NCBI GenBank assembly: GCA_031553215.1
Contig: JAVBLW010000020.1
Span: 1-64,000 of the forward strand
Direction: 5' to 3'
Length of the DNA stretch: 64,000 nt
Origin: JAVBLW01 sp031553215
GTDB taxonomy: Bacteria > Bacillota_I > Bacilli_A > Acholeplasmatales > Anaeroplasmataceae
Below the pieces are notes generated by a model. That model searched no databases, was not told the origin of the DNA, and was given only the letters and a program-made list of their open reading frames with translations. Both the position numbers and the translations under genes were made by a program. Positions 59,765 through 64,000 of this stretch are shown in pieces (within the stretch, counting starts at the first letter, position 1; every line of letters starts with the position of its first letter).

Positions 59765-61075
59765 ATGATTTTTGATAATTATGAACTAAAAGACTACATA
59801 GTAAAAGCTATAAAAGACCTAGGATTTAAATCTTTTTCAGAAGTTCAAAATGAAGTCTTCAACAAAATAAAATTAAATAAAAATCTTTTAGTTCGTTCAA
59901 AAACTGGTAGTGGTAAAACCCATGCCTTTTTGATACCAATATTCAATACATTGGAAGAACAAACAAAGAAGGTTCAAGCTGTTATAGTATCACCAACTAA
60001 AGAGCTTGCAATGCAAACGTATAAAGTTGCTCAACACATCGCATCATTTTATGGTGAAACAATAGATATTCGCTTATATAGTGGTGGAAGCGATAGAAAT
60101 AGAGAATTAGAAAGACTTAATAATTCTCAACCCCAAATAGTAATAGCAACTCCAGGAAAAATTAAAGACTTGGTTGTTGATGAAAATGCATTAAAAATAT
60201 ATACTGCGTCATACTATGTAGTTGATGAAGTAGATATGGCATTAGATAGTGGATATGCTGAAGATTTAGACATGATTGGTGGTATTCTAAAAGATACTAA
60301 GATGATGTTCTTTAGTGCAACTATCAGTGAAAAAATGGAACCTTTTATAAAAAAATATTTAGATACGCCTGAATATATAAATATTGAAAACAAGAGTAAA
60401 CTAGATATTGAACATTTTTGGATTCCTATTAAATATAAAGAGCGTCTAGATGTCTTATTAAGTGTAATGAAAATTATTAATCCTTATTTAGCAATTATTT
60501 TTGCTAATAAAAAAGAGAATGTAATGGAATTAGCACGTAATTTAAGATCAAATGGTTATAAGGTTGGAGAAATCCATGGTGATTTATCTCCAAGAGAAAG
60601 AAAAAGATTTTTACAAGAAGCTAATACTTTAAAATATCAATACATAGTTGCGACAGATTTAGCTGCTAGAGGGATCGATATTGATGGAGTTAGTCATGTA
60701 ATAAACTATGAAATTCCAAAGGATTACGAATTCTATGTCCATAGAAGTGGAAGAACTGGTAGAATGAATTATACTGGTATTGTATATAGTTTATATACTG
60801 ATTTAGATGATGTATATTTGGATAATCTATCAAAAAAAGGAATTACTCCAATATATAAGGAAATAAAAAACTCTGAGTTTGTTGATTATAAAGGAAGAAA
60901 TACAAGACAAAGTAGAATTAAACCATTAAATCAAATAGAAAAAAAAGCAAGAAGCCTTGTTAAAAAGCCAGAGAAAGTAACTCCTGGATATAAGAAGAAG
61001 ATGCAAGAAAAAGCAGACTCAATTGCATCAAAAATGTATTCAAGAGAAAATACAAAGAAAAAGTTTTATAAATAG
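59765..61075 (+). CDS. cshB: DEAD-box-type RNA helicase (CshB-like)
   Basis: 436 residues. Q motif region FKSFSEVQ, motif I SKTGSGKTHAF, Ia PTKELAMQ, Ib TPGKI, motif II DEVD (in place of DEAD), III SAT, IV-VI with VATDLAARGIDID and HRSGRTGR, and a short basic C-terminal tail. The motif II variation keeps the catalytic Asp-Glu-x-Asp residues. CshB is chosen because B. subtilis cshB adjoins ispH. GAGAGG precedes the ATG. Functions in mRNA turnover, ribosome assembly or cold adaptation are known for the family. Confidence 0.88.
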   Translation: MIFDNYELKDYIVKAIKDLGFKSFSEVQNEVFNKIKLNKNLLVRSKTGSGKTHAFLIPIFNTLEEQTKKVQAVIVSPTKELAMQTYKVAQHIASFYGETIDIRLYSGGSDRNRELERLNNSQPQIVIATPGKIKDLVVDENALKIYTASYYVVDEVDMALDSGYAEDLDMIGGILKDTKMMFFSATISEKMEPFIKKYLDTPEYINIENKSKLDIEHFWIPIKYKERLDVLLSVMKIINPYLAIIFANKKENVMELARNLRSNGYKVGEIHGDLSPRERKRFLQEANTLKYQYIVATDLAARGIDIDGVSHVINYEIPKDYEFYVHRSGRTGRMNYTGIVYSLYTDLDDVYLDNLSKKGITPIYKEIKNSEFVDYKGRNTRQSRIKPLNQIEKKARSLVKKPEKVTPGYKKKMQEKADSIASKMYSRENTKKKFYK

Positions 61076-61090
61076 AGGTATGGGTAAAAT

Positions 61091-61960
61091 ATGGAAAAAT
61101 ACGTAATAATAACCGATTCAACGATTGATATGCCACAATCATATGTAAATGAGAAGAATATTGAAGTGATTTCTCTAAAGTATACTTTGGGAATGAATGA
61201 ATATTTGAATTACTTAGATCATAGAGAAATGAGTTCTACTGAATTTTATAATGAACTGAGAAAAGGTACATCTTCTTCAACATCACAAATAAATAGTGAA
61301 GATGTAATAACAGCGTATAGTGAATATTTAGAAAAAGGGTTAGATATTTTAGGAATAGGATTTTCTTCGGGTCTTAGTGGAACATATAATTCAATGCGAA
61401 TTGCATTAGAGGATTTGAAGGAGAAATATCCTGATCGTCAAATAAAAATTATAGATTCTTTAAATGCTTCTATGGGTGAAGGATTATTTGTAGACTGTGC
61501 AGTAAAAAACCGTGATAAAGGTATGACTCTAGAGGAAAATTACGAAAGTCTATTGAAAATTAGACCTAATGTATATAGTTGGTTTACTGTTAGTGATATC
61601 GATTTCTTAAAGCGTGGAGGAAGAGTTTCTTCTGTATCAGCATTTTTAGCAAAAACGATTAATATTAATCCAGTTCTAAATGTTGATGAAAAGGGATTTT
61701 TAATTCCAAGATACAAGAAAATTGGACGTAAAAGTGCTTTAAAGCAATTGGTTAATGAAATGGAAAAATATGTTTCAAAGGGAGAAGTAGAAACGGTGTT
61801 TATTTCTCATGGGGATTGCTTGGAAGATGCATTAATTGTAGAGAAAATGATAAAAGAAATTTTTGATATAAAAGAAATTATAATAAATCCAATTGGTCCG
61901 GTTATAGGTTCGCATTCTGGACCTGGTACGGTAGCATTATTTTTTATAAGAAATCAATAG
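61091..61960 (+). CDS. DegV family protein
   Basis: 289-residue fatty-acid-binding protein of the DegV/FakB family: N-terminal ITDSTIDMP, TSSSTSQIN, IGFSSGLSGTYNSMRIA with the carboxylate-binding Ser-Gly loop, and a C-terminal domain with HGD and GPVIGSHSGPGTVAL. FakB proteins present exogenous fatty acids to the kinase FakA; fakA is not in this window. Located 15 bp after the helicase gene, probably co-transcribed. Confidence 0.9.
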   Translation: MEKYVIITDSTIDMPQSYVNEKNIEVISLKYTLGMNEYLNYLDHREMSSTEFYNELRKGTSSSTSQINSEDVITAYSEYLEKGLDILGIGFSSGLSGTYNSMRIALEDLKEKYPDRQIKIIDSLNASMGEGLFVDCAVKNRDKGMTLEENYESLLKIRPNVYSWFTVSDIDFLKRGGRVSSVSAFLAKTININPVLNVDEKGFLIPRYKKIGRKSALKQLVNEMEKYVSKGEVETVFISHGDCLEDALIVEKMIKEIFDIKEIIINPIGPVIGSHSGPGTVALFFIRNQ

Positions 61961-61976
61961 ATAATAAAAAAAAACA

Positions 61977-62005
61977 TTGAAAACAAGGAATAAAAATGAT
62001 ATAAT
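61977..62005 (+). promoter_or_regulatory. promoter of the membrane thioredoxin-like gene
   Basis: TTGAAA (61977-61982), 17 bp, TATAAT (62000-62005). Confidence 0.75.
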
Positions 62006-62043
62006 CTTCCTAGTATATTTTAAAAATAGAAGGGATTGTCAAC

Positions 62044-62649
62044 ATGGCAAGAAGCAAACGTAGAAATAAAGCGACATTTAAATGGACAAAAGAGTTAATT
62101 ATCTTATTGTCTGTTATTATAGTAATGATTGGTGTAACAATTGTATTAGGTATTCCATCAAAAGCAGATAAATTATATGAAAAATATACTTCTGCACAAA
62201 CAAGTAGTCAAACAGCTCTTACTGAGGATAATGTGTTTGAAGAAATTTCTTTTAAAAAATTAGCAAAAAGAATCAAAAATGATGAATATACATATGTTTA
62301 TTATGGTTCTATTACAGTTACTGAATTTTTAGATAATATTGAGGCTGTTAATCAAGCTGCTCAACTTTATGAAATCGATAAAGTTTATATATTAGAATCT
62401 ACATGGGTTCAAGAACTTGATCTAGAAGATGAAGATGATGGAAAAGAAAATCAAGCAAAATTAGATGCTCGTGAAGAACAATTGGATGGTGTAGATATGT
62501 CTATTTATCCATCATTATGGATTTTTAAGAATGGTAAGGTTGTTTTCAATTCTGATGATATTTTAAACGATGATTATTTCCCCGCTGGATGGTCATTTGT
62601 AATTGAACGTGCCTTTGCAAATCCATTAAAAGAGGATTTAAACGCGTAA
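62044..62649 (+). CDS. membrane-anchored thioredoxin-like protein, unknown function
   Basis: A 201-residue protein with a basic N terminus, one membrane helix (17-38) and an extracytoplasmic domain. Segments EYTYVYYGSITVTEFLDNIEAV and YPSLWIFKNGKVV suggest a thioredoxin-like fold resembling bacteriocin-transport accessory proteins, but there is no CxxC pair, so redox activity is not expected. AAGGGAT precedes the ATG. It has its own promoter and terminator. Confidence 0.6.
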   Translation: MARSKRRNKATFKWTKELIILLSVIIVMIGVTIVLGIPSKADKLYEKYTSAQTSSQTALTEDNVFEEISFKKLAKRIKNDEYTYVYYGSITVTEFLDNIEAVNQAAQLYEIDKVYILESTWVQELDLEDEDDGKENQAKLDAREEQLDGVDMSIYPSLWIFKNGKVVFNSDDILNDDYFPAGWSFVIERAFANPLKEDLNA

Positions 62650-62658
62650 TAAAAAAGG

Positions 62659-62682
62659 AGAGATAGGCAACTATCTCTTTTT
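62659..62682 (+). terminator. terminator before argS
   Basis: AGAGATAG-GCAA-CTATCTCT followed by TTTT. Confidence 0.8.
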
Positions 62683-62699
62683 AATAAGGAAGTGTAAAA

Positions 62700-64000
62700 A
62701 TGATAGAACAAGTAAAATTATTAATTAAAAATCAATTAAATGATTATTATAATTCAAAATATGGAATAGAAGTAAACATTATAGTAGAAGAGCCAAAAAA
62801 TCCGTCTTTGGGAGATATTTCTATCCCTATGTTTAATGCTCTAAAATTATTGAAAAAACCATTACCTGAAATTACTTCTGAAGCTTCAGATGTTGTTTTA
62901 AAATGCAGTGATTTAGTTAAAGAAATAAAAGTAACTGGTGCATATATAAATTTAATAGTAGATAAAGCTAGACTTTCTCACCAAATAATAAAAAATATAT
63001 TGGATGAAAAGGAAAATTATGGTCAAACAAATATTGGAAATAATAAGAATATTGTTTTAGATTATTCTTCTCCAAATATTGCAAAAAGTTTTTCTGTTGG
63101 ACATTTACGTTCTACTATGATAGGTAATTCATTAAAACTTATTTTGCAAAAATGTGGATATAATACAGTTTCAATAAATTATTTAGGAGACTGGGGAACT
63201 CAATTTGGTAAGATGATTGTAGCCTATGAAATGTGGGGAGACGATGCTTTAATAAGAAAAGATAGTATTAATGAGTTATCTAGATTATATGTTAAATTCC
63301 ACAATGAAGCAAAATTGGATGAAACATTAGAAGATAAAGCAAGAGAAGCTTTCAGAAAAATAGAACTTGGTGATCCAAAATATCTAGAAATGTGGAAATG
63401 GATTAGAGAGGAATCATTAAAAGAAAGTAAACAAATATATGATTTATTAAATGTTGAATTTGATTCCTACAATGGAGAAGCGTATTATAATGATAAAATG
63501 GATCCAATTGTAAAAGAATTAGAAGAAAAAGGGTTGTTAATTGAAGATCAAGGAGCTCAGATTGTTAATTTAGGTGATGATATTCCGCCAGCTTTAATCA
63601 AAAGAAAAGATGGTGGAAGTTTATATATTACAAGAGATCTAGCGGCGGTTTTTGATAGAAAGAAAACTTACAATTTTGTTAAGGCAATTTATGTAGTAGG
63701 AAATGAACAAAAATTACATTTTACACAATTGAAGTCTGTACTTACAAAAATGGGTTATAATTACGGAGAAGAAATTGAACATGTAAATTTTGGTTTAGTT
63801 CTACGTAATGGTAAAAAGATGTCGACTAGAGATGGTGGAGTAGTAAAACTATATGATGTTTTAGAAAAAGCTATTGGAGTAGCTTATAAACAAATTGAAG
63901 AGAAGAATCCAAATCTTGAAAACAAAATGGAAATTGCTACTAAAGTTGGTACTGGTGCAATTGTATTTAATGATTTAAAGAATCATAGAACACTAGATTA
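62700..64000 (+). CDS. argS: arginyl-tRNA synthetase (5' part, cut by window end)
   Basis: The reading frame is open from ATG 62700 (AAGGAAG upstream) to the window end, about 433 of the usual 550-560 residues. The N-terminal Add-1 domain is followed by the class I HIGH region in SSPNIAKSFSVGHLRST (the first His of HIGH-type motif is replaced by Ser, Val-Gly-His kept), NYLGDWGTQFGK, and the KMSKS-type GKKMSTRDGG near residue 373. It charges tRNA-Arg. The anticodon-binding domain lies beyond position 64000. Confidence 0.95.
   Translation, partial: MIEQVKLLIKNQLNDYYNSKYGIEVNIIVEEPKNPSLGDISIPMFNALKLLKKPLPEITSEASDVVLKCSDLVKEIKVTGAYINLIVDKARLSHQIIKNILDEKENYGQTNIGNNKNIVLDYSSPNIAKSFSVGHLRSTMIGNSLKLILQKCGYNTVSINYLGDWGTQFGKMIVAYEMWGDDALIRKDSINELSRLYVKFHNEAKLDETLEDKAREAFRKIELGDPKYLEMWKWIREESLKESKQIYDLLNVEFDSYNGEAYYNDKMDPIVKELEEKGLLIEDQGAQIVNLGDDIPPALIKRKDGGSLYITRDLAAVFDRKKTYNFVKAIYVVGNEQKLHFTQLKSVLTKMGYNYGEEIEHVNFGLVLRNGKKMSTRDGGVVKLYDVLEKAIGVAYKQIEEKNPNLENKMEIATKVGTGAIVFNDLKNHRTLD

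Noticed and set aside
60220..60245. DEVD in place of DEAD in the helicase as a loss of function
   Set aside because: The Asp, Glu and final Asp needed for ATP hydrolysis are intact, so activity is expected.
1..64000. CRISPR arrays, tRNA or rRNA genes, insertion sequences, prophage genes, DnaA-box clusters
   Set aside because: None were recognised; the only short-period repeats are the 11-bp regulator arrays near 22.0 and 25.3 kb.

Overview
The window is a 64 kb chromosomal segment of a very AT-rich Bacillota. TGA is a normal stop codon and TGG encodes Trp, so this is the standard bacterial code and not the Mycoplasma code. Six loci match endospore genes (spmA-spmB, a spoVIF-like gene, spoIVA, a gerM-like gene, a spoIIIAH-like gene, spoIVB). 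Gene order follows Bacillus subtilis in several blocks: cmk/rpsA-der-gpsA-spoIVA-hbs; gerM-rdgB-ysnB; spoIIIAH-nusB-xseA-xseB-dxs-tlyA-recN-spoIVB; ispH-cshB. I infer a spore-forming, or recently spore-forming, low-GC Bacilli/Erysipelotrichia-like lineage, probably a host-associated one. No rRNA, tRNA, CRISPR array, insertion sequence or prophage was found.

Layout. 0.2-7.4 kb: a large orphan metallophosphoesterase, a copper P-type ATPase with a fused C-terminal CopZ-like domain, small unknown genes, spmA-spmB. 7.6-11.4 kb: serine biosynthesis (serC, serA), a TIM-barrel enzyme, a pseudouridine synthase. 11.4-21.9 kb: biotin transporter bioY diverging from one complete type II fatty-acid operon (acpP-accBCDA-fabH-fabK-fabD-fabG-fabF-fabZ) that ends in the biotin ligase needed to activate AccB. 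22-29.1 kb: an accessory membrane island with an OmpR-type two-component system, an 8-TM protein, three paralogous two-TM proteins, two ABC ATPases with a permease, and tiny ORFs. 29.2-37.1 kb: cmk-S1 fusion, der, gpsA, spoVIF-like, spoIVA, HU. 37.1-43.9 kb: ankyrin protein, CPBP protease, gerM, rdgB, a phosphodiesterase, a 1023-aa protein with degenerate GGDEF and EAL-like domains. 44-47.9 kb: polyamine ABC transporter potA-potB-potCD. 48-56.7 kb: spoIIIAH to spoIVB housekeeping/sporulation block. 56.8-64 kb: dinB, HIT protein, ispH, DEAD-box helicase, degV, a membrane thioredoxin-like protein, and the 5' part of argS.

Regulatory signals are the most interesting part. (1) The same dyad, ATGTAAA-N6-TTTACAT, overlaps the -10 region of both divergent transcription units bioY and acpP-fab. 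It suggests one regulator coordinating biotin uptake with fatty-acid synthesis, although the BirA here lacks a DNA-binding domain. (2) Direct repeats of TT(T/A)ACA type with an exact 11-bp period precede the response-regulator gene, and twice precede the paralogue operon, in the same register to the -10 box. (3) SigmaE-like promoters with 14-bp spacing precede spmA, spoIVA, gerM-like and spoIIIAH-like genes. (4) Three ultra-compact intergenic regions place a terminator stem, a promoter -10 in its loop and the next gene's Shine-Dalgarno in its 3' arm. (5) Gene fusions copA-copZ and cmk-rpsA both keep a ribosome-binding site and ATG at the domain boundary.

Terminators are short GC-containing hairpins with U-runs. 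Vegetative promoters are mostly TTGAAA/TTGACA-N16/17-TATAAT, often with an extended TGn. Start codons were chosen by Shine-Dalgarno position, so several are shorter than the longest open frame.
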